Positions 34,929 to 43,991 of a DNA stretch of 64,000 nt are shown piece after piece. The position numbers and the translations under genes are program-made. Positions within the stretch are counted from its first letter, which is position 1, and the number at the start of each line of letters is the position of its first letter. This DNA is from Haliscomenobacter sp. (GTDB lineage: Bacteria > Bacteroidota > Bacteroidia > Chitinophagales > Saprospiraceae). The stretch spans positions 124,001-188,000 of the forward strand of contig JADJHZ010000001.1 in NCBI GenBank assembly GCA_016707205.1, read 5' to 3'. The notes under the pieces were generated by a model, which ran no database searches, had not been told where the DNA came from, and worked only from the letters and a program-made list of their open reading frames with translations.

Positions 34929-35537
34929 ATGAAACCAAGAGTGCTCTGTTTGTTGTTTGGGGCCATCCTGGCGGCTATTCCGATTTTTTTGACGGGCCAG
35001 GACTTTTCAGAGGAAGGGCAACGCCTAGAGCGAAAATGGGTGCATGGCATGCATTTCCTCAGTACGGCAGGCCAAACTTCCTTTGAGGATACCGAAATTG
35101 GCTTTGGCATGGAGTATGTAGCCTCTCGCCAAATTTTACCCTACCTCAGCGTGGGCGCAGGCGCAGGGCTGAACATGATCGGCCTGGTAGAGACCCGGCG
35201 TTTTGCTCCGGTTTTTGGAGAATTGAGGCTTTTTCCTTTTACTCAGGCCCGCCATCAACCTTTCCTGGTAGTAGACGGCGGCTATGCTTGGGCTTGGAAG
35301 GACGCAAACAGCATATATCGCTCGGTCAAAGGCGGTATGCGCCTGCATGCCGCCTTGGGCATGCAATGGCAGATCCGGCGAAGGGGCGTTTTGTTCACCG
35401 ATTTCGGGTATATTCGTCAGGGAAGTCAGACGCAGCGAAACAACTTCTGGTGGTGGACCCAAAATCTGGACGAAAATTACATTGAAGAAACCAGCAGAAT
35501 AAACCGTTGGGTACTGCGTTTGGGATTTGGATTTTAA
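34929..35537 (+). CDS. Outer-membrane beta-barrel-like protein
   Basis: The 202-residue protein has a signal peptide (residues 1-23, cleavage near LTGQ) and alternating hydrophobic/polar strands ending in an aromatic residue (RINRWVLRLGFGF). This is typical of an outer-membrane beta-barrel inserted by BAM. It starts 11 bases after the LVIVD lipoprotein and ends 8 bases before the sigma-factor gene, so the four genes from 33643 to 37364 probably form one transcript. Confidence 0.7.
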   Translation: MKPRVLCLLFGAILAAIPIFLTGQDFSEEGQRLERKWVHGMHFLSTAGQTSFEDTEIGFGMEYVASRQILPYLSVGAGAGLNMIGLVETRRFAPVFGELRLFPFTQARHQPFLVVDGGYAWAWKDANSIYRSVKGGMRLHAALGMQWQIRRRGVLFTDFGYIRQGSQTQRNNFWWWTQNLDENYIEETSRINRWVLRLGFGF

Positions 35538-35545
35538 AGTAGCTT

Positions 35546-36106
35546 ATGCCCGGCTCAGTGGATTTCTCAGAAAAGGAACTGGTAGAGCAATGCGCTAAAA
35601 ACAAGCGGCAGGCGCAGGAAGCCCTGTACCGCAGGTATTTCCCCGCTATGTTGCGGATGTGCCTTCGCTATTCCTCTGACAAAGAAATAGCTCTGGAAAT
35701 CCTGAACGCGGGCTTTCTTCGCGTGTTTCAAAAGATGCATACCTTTTCCTTTTCCGGCTCTTTGGAAGGGTGGATCCGCCGGATCATTTTTCACAGCATT
35801 TCCGACTACTTCAGGCAGCATGCCCGCCAGGAAACCATGCTGGATTGGGACGGAAGGGATGCGCCTACCCGTGCTACCGCGCTTAACGATTTGTATTTCC
35901 AGGATATCATGGGTTTGGTAGACCAATTACCGGCTGTGGAAAGGGAGGTTTTTGTCCTTTACGCTATCGAAGGATTTACCCATGCGGAGATAGGGGAGCG
36001 GTTGAATATCCCTCCGGGCACTTCCAAATGGCACCTGTCGATGGCGAGAAAACAGTTAAAGGAGTTGATCCAACATTTATACAACAACAGCAACTATGCA
36101 GGATAG
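35546..36106 (+). CDS. ECF-type RNA polymerase sigma factor
   Basis: The 186-residue protein has sigma region 2 (about residues 20-90: AQEALYRRYFPAMLRMCLRY, GSLEGWIRRIIFHSISDYFR) and region 4 (about 125-180: LPAVEREVFVLYAIEGFTHAEIGERLNIPPGTSKWHLSMARKQLKELI). It binds core RNA polymerase and would direct it to stress- or surface-signal promoters. It overlaps the next gene by 11 bases, the usual sign of coupling to its own anti-sigma partner. Confidence 0.9.
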   Translation: MPGSVDFSEKELVEQCAKNKRQAQEALYRRYFPAMLRMCLRYSSDKEIALEILNAGFLRVFQKMHTFSFSGSLEGWIRRIIFHSISDYFRQHARQETMLDWDGRDAPTRATALNDLYFQDIMGLVDQLPAVEREVFVLYAIEGFTHAEIGERLNIPPGTSKWHLSMARKQLKELIQHLYNNSNYAG

Positions 36107-37364
36107 AGATCAACAGGATCAATTGGCGAACATCGGGTGGACGCAGATGCGCCAGCTTCTCGACAAAGAGATGCCCGAGCGCCGGCGCGGCGTTTTTTGG
36201 TGGTGGTTGCTCCCCGTTTTCCTGGCTGTGGCCGGAGGGGCGGTCTTCGCGTGGTATGCATCTGCGCCCGGGCGAGAATCTCCAATTCGTCCCGGTCAGC
36301 AAAGGGAAAAGGAAGCGTTACCCGCCGAATCTCTTCCTCAGGCTAATCAGGGCTACGAGGCCTTTCCGTCTCCAAAACCTGAAAAAAACGTTGATGCGTC
36401 TTCTTCCGGCTTGCGCGCCCGGATCATATCCAAAGTGCCCGCAGGTGTTCTTGCGGATGTTCCTGGTTCCAACGCTGAAAAAAGCCGGTTTACCCGTAAA
36501 ATGGAGCCACTTTCACTCCCTCTGGCCGAACCAGGCATTCCTTCATCTGGCGTAGCCAGCCGGATGGAGCCCAAAGACCCCGTTGGGGCTCCTTTTTCAA
36601 AAGGCGTGGAACTTGCAGCCATAACGCCTCGTTTGGCTCAATTGGCCGTTCCTGAACGCAAGGAGGAATGGGAATTTACGCCAACCGCTCCAGGGCTATC
36701 GAAAACGACAACGGCAAAATGGTCCTTCTTGGGCGAAGCGTCGGCTTTGGCTAATATTTCATCCCAAAACCCTAAAACCGGGGCCGCTGCTGGAATTCAG
36801 CTTGGCAGGCCCGTTTCGGGCAAGCTGGCCGTGCTGTCGGGGTTGAGTTTGGAACGTTTTTCTTCTGCGGTACAAACGCCGTTTTCGGGTACAGCGACGG
36901 TAGTGGACGTTTCTCAGCCAATCTTTGGTACGCCTAACAAGGGGTCTACAGTGGTGGCCCTTGCCGAAGAAGTCCCGGTTCGCAGTTGGGGAATTTATCT
37001 CCCGCTTTTGGCCCAGGTTCGCCTGAACCGATACTGGCGCCTGGAGGGTGGCGCCAGGGTAGGGTATCTGATGAACTATTCCCTTGGGACCTCTCTGGCT
37101 GCGGAACAACTAAGGGAAAGCTCGCCTGTTTTGGCCGCGGCAGCCGAATCGCCTTTTGCCGGAGCAAAAGGGCAGGCGCTTGATCCGGATTTGTTCCGTT
37201 CGGTCGATACGCAATGGTCTTTGGAAGCAGGACGCATGGCCGGCAAAAACTGGATTGTTTACGCCAGGTACCGCCAAGGGCTTGGAAACGGGGTTAAGGT
37301 GGATCAATACGAAGTAAGGGCAAAGATTATTCAAATTGGAATGAAATACCGGTTTGGCCAATAA
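36096..37364 (+). CDS. Membrane protein with anti-sigma-like N-terminus and beta-barrel-like C-terminus
   Basis: The 422-residue protein overlaps the ECF sigma gene by 11 bases. Residues 1-32 are a short charged cytoplasmic segment (MQDRDQQDQLANIGWTQMRQLLDKEMPERR). Residues 33-55 form one membrane helix, residues 56-210 are a Pro/Ala/Ser-rich linker, and residues 215-422 resemble an outer-membrane beta-barrel ending in IIQIGMKYRFGQ. The N-terminal half looks like an anti-sigma factor, while the C-terminal part looks like a barrel that would reach the outer membrane. The sensing role is inference; no zinc-binding anti-sigma (ZAS) His/Cys motif is seen. Confidence 0.65.
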   Translation: MQDRDQQDQLANIGWTQMRQLLDKEMPERRRGVFWWWLLPVFLAVAGGAVFAWYASAPGRESPIRPGQQREKEALPAESLPQANQGYEAFPSPKPEKNVDASSSGLRARIISKVPAGVLADVPGSNAEKSRFTRKMEPLSLPLAEPGIPSSGVASRMEPKDPVGAPFSKGVELAAITPRLAQLAVPERKEEWEFTPTAPGLSKTTTAKWSFLGEASALANISSQNPKTGAAAGIQLGRPVSGKLAVLSGLSLERFSSAVQTPFSGTATVVDVSQPIFGTPNKGSTVVALAEEVPVRSWGIYLPLLAQVRLNRYWRLEGGARVGYLMNYSLGTSLAAEQLRESSPVLAAAAESPFAGAKGQALDPDLFRSVDTQWSLEAGRMAGKNWIVYARYRQGLGNGVKVDQYEVRAKIIQIGMKYRFGQ

Positions 37365-37404
37365 GATTTTCAAGAAGTTCGCTCCATAAAATTTGGTAAA
37401 TTTC

Positions 37405-37465
37405 CGCCTGGGCATTCCAGGCGCTGGGCTGTTTGGATACCTATTGGATTCCAGGCAGCTTTTTT
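37405..37465 (+). promoter_or_regulatory. Alternative hairpins with T-run upstream of the aminotransferase
   Basis: CGCCTGG at 37405-37411 pairs with CCAGGCG at 37417-37423 (5-base loop). The same GCCTGG can pair instead with CCAGGC at 37451-37456, which is followed by AGC and a six-T run ending at 37465. The two pairings exclude each other, as in an attenuator. A plain terminator for the preceding operon is equally possible. Confidence 0.4.
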
Positions 37466-37491
37466 ATTTGCCCAATTAATTGATTGTTATC

Positions 37492-38646
37492 ATGTTGACA
37501 TGCCAGAGGACTTTGTTTAAAATCCCCGACGAAGTAGCTTATTTAAATTGCGCCTACATGTCGCCCCAAATGAGGCAGGTCGAACTTGCCGGTAGGGATA
37601 TGCTGGCTATGAAGAATCAACCCTGGTTGATTCAGACAGAGGACTTTTTCCTCCCGGGCAGCGAACTGAAGGCCTTGTTTGCGCGATTGATCGGCGTGCG
37701 CGAACGCGACCGGATTGCCATCATCCCATCGGTTTCTTATGGGCTGGCCAACGCAGCAATCAATGCCGGACTTAAGCCAGGAGACAAAATCCTTGTTGCG
37801 GAGGGGCAATTTCCCAGTAATTACTATATATGGGAACGTTTGTGCCGGGAAAAAGGAGCTCAGATGGCCGTCGTACCCGCCCCGGTTTCCAACAATCGCG
37901 GAAAAGACTGGAATCAGGCGATTCTGGAAGCGATCGACGACCGCGTGAAAGTGGTCGCTCTTGGCCACGTTCACTGGGCCGATGGAACGCTTTTCGATTT
38001 GCCTGCGATCCGGAAACGCAGCAGGGAAACCGGCGCTTTGCTGATCATCGATGGTACCCAATCCGTTGGGGCCCTTCCTTTTAATGTAGAAACCATTCAA
38101 CCAGATGCCTTGATTTGCGCAGGATATAAGTGGTTGATGGGACCCTATTCTATAGGCGTCGCATATTATGGAGACGCCTTTGATTCGGGAACGCCTATTG
38201 AGGAAAATTGGATCAACCGGAAAGGAAGCGAACAATTTGCCAATTTGATCAATTACCAGTCTGAATACAAACCCCTGGCAAGCCGGTATTCCATGGGGGA
38301 ACAAAGCCAGTTTGTTCTTGCCCCCATGCTAAAAACGGCGGTTGAACAACTGCTGGATTGGGGGTGCGCTGAAATCCAGGACTATTGCCACCATCTGACG
38401 GAGCCGGCCATCGAGCAAATCAAACGCCTCGGCTGCTGGGTAGAGGATAGGGAATGGAGGGGGAGTCACCTGATTGGGGTCCGGCTTGGGAAGGACACCG
38501 ATCCGGACAAACTCAAATCTGCCCTTTCTGCCAATAAGGTGATGGTTTCCTTCCGGGGCAGTGCGGTCCGGGTAGCCGCCCACGTGTATAACACCCCGGA
38601 GGACCTCGAAAAGCTGGTAGGGTGTTTTCAGGAAGCTCAACGGTAG
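37492..38646 (+). CDS. Class V aminotransferase family protein
   Basis: The 384-residue PLP enzyme of the class V (NifS/CsdB-like) fold has the pyridine-ring Asp in LLIIDGTQSVGALPF and the Schiff-base Lys in CAGYKWLMGP. No conserved active-site cysteine loop of cysteine desulfurases is evident near residues 340-360, so it is more likely an isopenicillin-N-epimerase- or kynureninase-like aminotransferase of unknown substrate. The start at 37492 (MLTCQRTLFKIPDEVAYLNCAY) fits; an ATG-less extension to 37480 adds four residues. Confidence 0.8.
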   Translation: MLTCQRTLFKIPDEVAYLNCAYMSPQMRQVELAGRDMLAMKNQPWLIQTEDFFLPGSELKALFARLIGVRERDRIAIIPSVSYGLANAAINAGLKPGDKILVAEGQFPSNYYIWERLCREKGAQMAVVPAPVSNNRGKDWNQAILEAIDDRVKVVALGHVHWADGTLFDLPAIRKRSRETGALLIIDGTQSVGALPFNVETIQPDALICAGYKWLMGPYSIGVAYYGDAFDSGTPIEENWINRKGSEQFANLINYQSEYKPLASRYSMGEQSQFVLAPMLKTAVEQLLDWGCAEIQDYCHHLTEPAIEQIKRLGCWVEDREWRGSHLIGVRLGKDTDPDKLKSALSANKVMVSFRGSAVRVAAHVYNTPEDLEKLVGCFQEAQR

Positions 38647-38770
38647 AAGTCCCTTTTCCCCGGTAGTAAACCCTATTGTGGATAATCGGGGGGATTACCA
38701 ACATCGGATGTGGAAAAAATCGGATTCTCTCCACCATTCAATTGCGCGCGTTTTTCTAGTTTTGCTGGCT

Positions 38771-39016
38771 ATGCGTTTAAAAAGCTTGGAAATAAAAGGC
38801 TTCAAAAGTTTTGCCAATCAAACCGTCATTAACTTTAATGAGGATGTCATTGGCATTGTCGGTCCCAACGGGTCGGGCAAATCGAATATCGTCGACGCCA
38901 TTCGCTGGGTTTTGGGCGAGCAGAGCAGCAAAGAACTTCGCCTGGATCAGATGCTCAGCGTTATTTTTAATGGGACGAAAAAAGAAAGGCTGCCGGACTC
39001 GCTCAGGTGTCTTTAA
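38771..39016 (+). CDS. smc: SMC protein, N-terminal part (frameshifted gene 38771-42326)
   Basis: This is the N-terminal head of the chromosome segregation SMC ATPase. MRLKSLEIKGFKSFANQTVI is the family start and GPNGSGKSN (about residues 32-40) is Walker A. The frame breaks in an A6 run near 38980: one more A gives NGTKKRKAAGLAQVSLTFEN, continuing in the next fragment. A second break near 41646 (one missing G) splits the C-terminal head. The joined gene gives about 1,185 residues, the normal length of SMC. SMC organises and compacts the chromosome; ScpA/ScpB are not in this window. Confidence 0.85.
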   Translation: MRLKSLEIKGFKSFANQTVINFNEDVIGIVGPNGSGKSNIVDAIRWVLGEQSSKELRLDQMLSVIFNGTKKERLPDSLRCL

Positions 39017-41661
39017 CTTTTGAAAACACCCGCAACTTACTGCCTACCGAGTATAACGCCGTTACCGTGTCCCGCCTGCTCTACCGAACGGGAGAAAGCG
39101 AATACCGCCTGAACGGAGTGCCGTGCCGGTTGAAAGACATTACCTCGCTTTTTCTCGATACCGGAATCGGATCCAACTCGTACGCGATCATCGCCCTGGG
39201 CATGGTGGATGACATCCTTGAGGACAAGGACGATTCCCGAAGAAAAATGTTCGAACAAGCCGCCGGAGTTGCCAAGTACAAACTTCGGAAACGGGAAACC
39301 CTGGCCAAACTCAAAAGCACCGCTGAAGACTTGGAGCGGGTCGAGGATTTGCTCCACGAAATCGGCGGAAACCTGCGCGCTCTGGAAAAACAAGCCAAGC
39401 GGGCTAAAAAATACTTTGAGCTCCGGCAAGAATATAAGCAGTTGAGCATCGAATTGGCATTACTAAAGGTTTCTACCCTTAAAGGCGCCCATAAAGAACT
39501 CAACGCTCAAATAGAGCAGGAACAAGATCGCTTCCGGGCCTTGGATATACAGTCCAGACAACTGGAAGCTGACCTGGAAAAAGGGCGGAAATTCCATCTG
39601 GACAAAGAAAAGGACCTCTCCGAACGCCAGCGGGAACTCAATACCGTGGTTGGGCAGATCCGTTCTCTGGAAAACGACCGCCGGATGCTGGACCAAAAAC
39701 GGCAATTCCTCGAACAATCTCAAACAAGACTGCGCCTCGAAATGGAAGCCTCCAGCAGCCGGATGCTTCAACTGGAAGAAGAGATCAACCAATACCGCGG
39801 CGAGGTCAATTTGGAAAAACGGATCGAAGCGCGCTTGGAACAAGAACTGGAAGCCGCAGAAGCTCAACTTGCTCAGGTAAGAGAAAACCATAGCGCCCTG
39901 AAAACGGAACTGGAAGCGGTTGTCGGGGAACAGCAGAAAGTGGAGCGGGTGCTTATTGAGCTCGAGAAACAACGCGCCATCCACCGCAATCAAAGCTCCC
40001 TTTTTCAGCAAGACATCGAACGAAGTCAGGGCGAGATCGAAATCCGGCAGGGTGCTATCGGAGACCTTCGGAATAAAGTGGCCAGCTTACAGTCGAGGGA
40101 GCGCGAACTCCTTACTCAGTTAGGGGCCATGGAAAAAGAAGAACAGGACCGGCAGGAAGCGCTGACCAAAGCGGAAACCGACCTGGATAGCCTCAACCAA
40201 AATATTGCCAAGATCCGGCGGGATCTCGACGCCAAACGCAACGAGTTTAAACTCACCAAAAGCATGGTGGAAAACCTGGAAGGTTTTCCGGAAAGCATTC
40301 GGTTCCTGAACAACCAAAAAGTATGGAAAAAGAATGCGGTCCTTCTTTCCGATATCATCTATGTCGCCGAAAACTACCGGGTGGCCGTCGAAAATTACCT
40401 GGAGCCGTTTCTCAATTTTTACGTCGTTCAATCTCTGGAGGAAGCATATCAGGCTATCCAGCTTCTGGGGAAAAGCCAGCAGGGCAAAGCCCATTTTTTT
40501 GTCCTGGACGCTTTCGCGGATTATGTTCCTCCGATGGCCTTACTGCCGGGAGCTCAAAGTGCCATTGATTTGGTGCAAACCGACCCTGCCTACCGCAATT
40601 TGTGCAACTACCTTCTGGAAAACGTGGTTATCCTCGATCAGGAAGACGCTCATGGCCACCTTCCGGATAACGATCTGATTTTCCTGTCGCCTTCCGGAGG
40701 GCTGGTAAAAAAACGGTACAGCGTTTCCGGCGGCTCCATCGGTTTGTTTGAGGGTAAAAAGCTCGGAAGAAAGAAAAACCTGGAAATTCTCGAAAAGGAA
40801 ATTGCGAAGGCCCAAAAGGAGGAAGAACAATGGTCCGCCCAGCAATACCAGCTCCAGGAAAGGGTTCAGGCCCTTAAAGGGCAACGCTCTGATGCCCGGA
40901 TACAGGAACAAAAACAACGACTGAATCAGTTAGGTCAGGAAAGAGTCTCTCTGGAAACCAGTTTACATAACTTCGAAGGAATGGTTTCGGATATCGAGAC
41001 CAAAAACCAGGGCTTGGTCCTGCGAATCCAGGAATTAGAGGCGAAAAATGCCGAAATGGATGCGGAAATTACCCGTAATTCAGAACAGCTTCAGGCAGCT
41101 AAACAGGAAATTGAAAAAACCGACGGCAGTTTCAGGCAGATCGCTGAAACCCTCAGCCAAGCCTCCGCATCGTTTAACGATAAGAACATCCACTTCATCC
41201 GGCAGCAGAACAAGGTAGCCTCCCTGCAACGGGAATTGACGTTCAGGGAAAAACAATTGGAAGACCTTCGTCTCGCCCTGGATAAAGCAAAACGGAATCT
41301 GGAAGATCAATTGGGGGAGGTTCAAACAATTTTCGACAGCCAGGAAGGGATGGAAGCCCGCCTTCAGGCCGCCTACCAGGACCGTCAAACGCGAGAATCC
41401 GCTTTAACTGAAGTAGAGCATGCCTACTTCAAGGCAAGGAGCGAAACCGTGGAAATGGAGGATCAAATCAGGAAATTTAGCCGCCAATCCCAGGACCTCC
41501 AGCTGCTCATCAATAACCTGAAAGATAAGTTTAACGACGTCAAATACGAGATCAGCTCGATTGCACAGCGGCTTCGCATCGAATTTGATCTGGGAATCAA
41601 CGATATCCTTCAACAAGAGCCGGAGAAAGCCGTTCCTGAAACGGAATTGCAGGAGGAGTAG
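39007..41661 (+). CDS. smc: SMC, central part: coiled coil and hinge
   Basis: This is a continuation of smc, in frame from about 38983 to 41646. It starts with VSLTFENTRNLLPTEYNAVT and GESEYRLNGVPCRLKDITSL from the ATPase head. Two long coiled coils enclose the hinge domain (around 40270-40770, VLLSDIIYVAENYRVAVENYLEPFL...VSGGSIGLFEGKKLGRKKN). The start codon here is not used. Confidence 0.85.
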   Translation: MSLTFENTRNLLPTEYNAVTVSRLLYRTGESEYRLNGVPCRLKDITSLFLDTGIGSNSYAIIALGMVDDILEDKDDSRRKMFEQAAGVAKYKLRKRETLAKLKSTAEDLERVEDLLHEIGGNLRALEKQAKRAKKYFELRQEYKQLSIELALLKVSTLKGAHKELNAQIEQEQDRFRALDIQSRQLEADLEKGRKFHLDKEKDLSERQRELNTVVGQIRSLENDRRMLDQKRQFLEQSQTRLRLEMEASSSRMLQLEEEINQYRGEVNLEKRIEARLEQELEAAEAQLAQVRENHSALKTELEAVVGEQQKVERVLIELEKQRAIHRNQSSLFQQDIERSQGEIEIRQGAIGDLRNKVASLQSRERELLTQLGAMEKEEQDRQEALTKAETDLDSLNQNIAKIRRDLDAKRNEFKLTKSMVENLEGFPESIRFLNNQKVWKKNAVLLSDIIYVAENYRVAVENYLEPFLNFYVVQSLEEAYQAIQLLGKSQQGKAHFFVLDAFADYVPPMALLPGAQSAIDLVQTDPAYRNLCNYLLENVVILDQEDAHGHLPDNDLIFLSPSGGLVKKRYSVSGGSIGLFEGKKLGRKKNLEILEKEIAKAQKEEEQWSAQQYQLQERVQALKGQRSDARIQEQKQRLNQLGQERVSLETSLHNFEGMVSDIETKNQGLVLRIQELEAKNAEMDAEITRNSEQLQAAKQEIEKTDGSFRQIAETLSQASASFNDKNIHFIRQQNKVASLQRELTFREKQLEDLRLALDKAKRNLEDQLGEVQTIFDSQEGMEARLQAAYQDRQTRESALTEVEHAYFKARSETVEMEDQIRKFSRQSQDLQLLINNLKDKFNDVKYEISSIAQRLRIEFDLGINDILQQEPEKAVPETELQEE

Positions 41662-41705
41662 ACAAGTTAAAAAAACGGCTGGACACCTATGGGGAAATAA
41701 ACCCC

Positions 41706-42326
41706 TTGGCCGTCGAAGCATACGACGAGATGAAGGAGCGCTTTGACGCGATCTCCACCCAGCGGGATGACGTGGTAAAAGCTAAAGATTCCCTGGAACA
41801 AACGATCAGAGAAATTGAAGAGACGGCTACCTCCCAGTTCCTGACGGCTTTTGAAACCGCGCGGATTTATTTTATCGACGTCTTTCGGAGCTTGTTTACC
41901 GAGGACGACAACTGCGATCTGATTTTACTCGATCCGGAAAACCCTCTGGAGTCAAAAATCGAAATTGTGGCCAAGCCCAAGGGAAAACGCCCCCAAACGA
42001 TCAGTCAGCTGTCGGGTGGCGAGAAAACCCTTACCGCAACGGCGCTGCTTTTCGCATTATACTTACTCAAGCCTGCTCCCTTTTGCATCTTTGACGAAGT
42101 AGATGCGCCTTTCGACGATGCCAACATCGCCAAGTTTAACCGGATAATTAAGAAATTTTCAACGGATTCCCAGTTCATTATCGTTACGCACAACAAACTC
42201 ACCATGGCTGCCGTCGACACCATCTACGGCGTCTACATGGCCGAACAGGGCGTTTCTGGAGTGACCCCCGTCAACTTCCAAGATTACGAGTACGTCGGAA
42301 CCTTTGAAGTCGCGGGAGAAAAGTAA
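41706..42326 (+). CDS. smc: SMC, C-terminal ATPase part
   Basis: This is the last part of smc, in frame from about 41647. It contains VDKLKKRLDTYGEINPLAVEAYDEM, the ABC signature SQLSGGEKTLTATALLFALYLLKPA and Walker B FCIFDEVDAPFDDANIAKFN, then the H-loop IVTHNKLTM. It has no independent start. The convergent AsmA-like gene ends 6 bases downstream. Confidence 0.85.
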   Translation: MAVEAYDEMKERFDAISTQRDDVVKAKDSLEQTIREIEETATSQFLTAFETARIYFIDVFRSLFTEDDNCDLILLDPENPLESKIEIVAKPKGKRPQTISQLSGGEKTLTATALLFALYLLKPAPFCIFDEVDAPFDDANIAKFNRIIKKFSTDSQFIIVTHNKLTMAAVDTIYGVYMAEQGVSGVTPVNFQDYEYVGTFEVAGEK

Positions 42327-42331
42327 GGGGC

Positions 42332-43978
42332 TTAATTGTTCTTTTTGACAGCAGAGGTGTCGGTCGGCGCCGGTTTCTTTTTAAACGGGTTAAACTTCTC
42401 CAATTCGTTTTTCAAACGGTCTACTTCATCCTTCGCCTTTTGGTTTTCGAGCACTTTGCCTGCTTGTTTTTGCCCTTCTTTAAGGAGGGTGTCGCCGAGT
42501 TTGCTTCCCAGTTCCTTGGTTAGGGCTTCTTTAGCCTTTGCTTCTAACTCAGCCTTCTTTTTATCCAGTTCTTTTTGGGCGGCAGCGCTCACGGAATCGA
42601 TCGCTTTACCCGCCGTTTCTTTAGCTTGGGAGGTTATCTTTTCCATCTCCTGGCGTCCTTTCTCTACGAGTTGCTCCTTTTGCTTTTCGAGTTCGGATTG
42701 AGCCAACGCTACGACGCTTTCCTCGACGGGGGTTTCTCCATCCATACCCAAGAGGCTGACGGCTAATTTGGGGTCTTTAGCTTTTCCCGTCATTCGGATG
42801 AGCAGGTTAACATATTCGCCCTGGGCGATGTTGATGCCCAGTTTGGCGGCTTGTTGGGACAACTGCCGCAGGCTGTTGCTGACGGTGGCGCCAAGGGCGC
42901 TTTTTTCAAATTTCTTTCTGGGCACCCGAGCCTTGATCTCGTAACTTATGTCCTGTGTCAGGGAATGGGTCCCGGCAATAGTCATTTGAATGTCTTTAAC
43001 CTTCACATCAAAGGGCTTCACTTCCATTACTCCTTGTTTCACTTCAACCCAGTTGCGGGTATCAATAATCCGGATGTCTTCTTTTAGTTCTTCCATGTTC
43101 AGGTTGGCGGCCAGCACCTGGAGGGGTTTAAACCCCTTGATCGTTCCGTTGATGGTTTCCAGAAACCCTTTGGCCGTCAGATCAGTAAGCTTGGGCATCA
43201 TATTATTTCCCAAACTTCCCTCCATGGAAAAGGTGGAGGAAAAAATCCCGGTGATAAACTGGCCAATAGGCGCTAGCGTCTGGAAGGTGTTTAGGGCCTT
43301 GAACGACTGTTGAAAGTCCATCCGCGAAAGATCCAGCCGGGCGCTGTATTGAGGGTTTGCTTTATTGCGGGTGTCGTAAAGGCCGTTAAAGCCCAGTTTG
43401 CCTCCGAGGCTTTCCCCACTTAGGTCCCTCAACGCCACGGTCCGGTCGGCGACTTCCAGAACACCCTTCAGGTTTTTGATCGTGTAATCCGTATAGGTCA
43501 ATTGGCCTACTTGCGCGTTCATGGTCAGATTGATCCGATCTGGTACCAGGATAACGCCAAACTCCTGAGCAGCCGAAGCGGTTTCCCCAGAAGGGGCTGG
43601 TGGCGTTGACCCCGATGGGAGGTCGGTCATGAACTGGTTCAGGTCGAGGTTTCTGGAGGTCAGGGTTACTTCCCCTCCGAGGTTGGCTTCTTTGAATAGG
43701 TAATCAAAGGCATTGGTTACTGTTCCGGTAGCTTTGATGTCGCTATTGCCGATTAAGGCGCCCGCTTCTTCGATCACAAAGCGGTTGGGGGTAATTCTTC
43801 CCCGGGCTACGGCATTTTGAATATCGTATTTGTCGTATAGAATCCGCTGTGCCTGCGCATCCATTTTAAAATCGAACCGGTCGAACATCCCGGCAGCCGC
43901 CGCAGCCGGGGGGCAGGGGAGAGGGCTTCCGCAGTAGGGGTTGCTGCTGCATCCTGGGGCGCTTCCCCAGCCATCCAT
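42332..43978 (-). CDS. AsmA-like protein, C-terminal part (frameshifted gene 42332-45548)
   Basis: This is the C-terminal piece of a large AsmA/TamB-related envelope protein. True coding in this frame begins near 43905 (PAAAAAGMFDRFDFKMDAQ); the first 30 or so residues are out of frame. It has repeated beta-strand units and a long Lys/Glu/Ala-rich helical tail (EKQKEQLVEKGRQEMEKIT...AAAQKELDKKKAELEAKAKE), ending in PAPTDTSAVKKNN. AsmA-like proteins are bridge-like lipid-transport or assembly factors of the outer membrane. Two missing bases, near 43985 and 43905, separate it from the piece upstream. Confidence 0.75.
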   Translation of the reverse strand: MDGWGSAPGCSSNPYCGSPLPCPPAAAAAGMFDRFDFKMDAQAQRILYDKYDIQNAVARGRITPNRFVIEEAGALIGNSDIKATGTVTNAFDYLFKEANLGGEVTLTSRNLDLNQFMTDLPSGSTPPAPSGETASAAQEFGVILVPDRINLTMNAQVGQLTYTDYTIKNLKGVLEVADRTVALRDLSGESLGGKLGFNGLYDTRNKANPQYSARLDLSRMDFQQSFKALNTFQTLAPIGQFITGIFSSTFSMEGSLGNNMMPKLTDLTAKGFLETINGTIKGFKPLQVLAANLNMEELKEDIRIIDTRNWVEVKQGVMEVKPFDVKVKDIQMTIAGTHSLTQDISYEIKARVPRKKFEKSALGATVSNSLRQLSQQAAKLGINIAQGEYVNLLIRMTGKAKDPKLAVSLLGMDGETPVEESVVALAQSELEKQKEQLVEKGRQEMEKITSQAKETAGKAIDSVSAAAQKELDKKKAELEAKAKEALTKELGSKLGDTLLKEGQKQAGKVLENQKAKDEVDRLKNELEKFNPFKKKPAPTDTSAVKKNN

Positions 43979-43991
43979 TCATTGGCGTCTA

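Noticed and set aside
38975..38990. Possible programmed frameshift at the A6 run in smc
   Set aside because: SMC is not known to use recoding, and the same kind of one-base loss appears in unrelated genes throughout the window.
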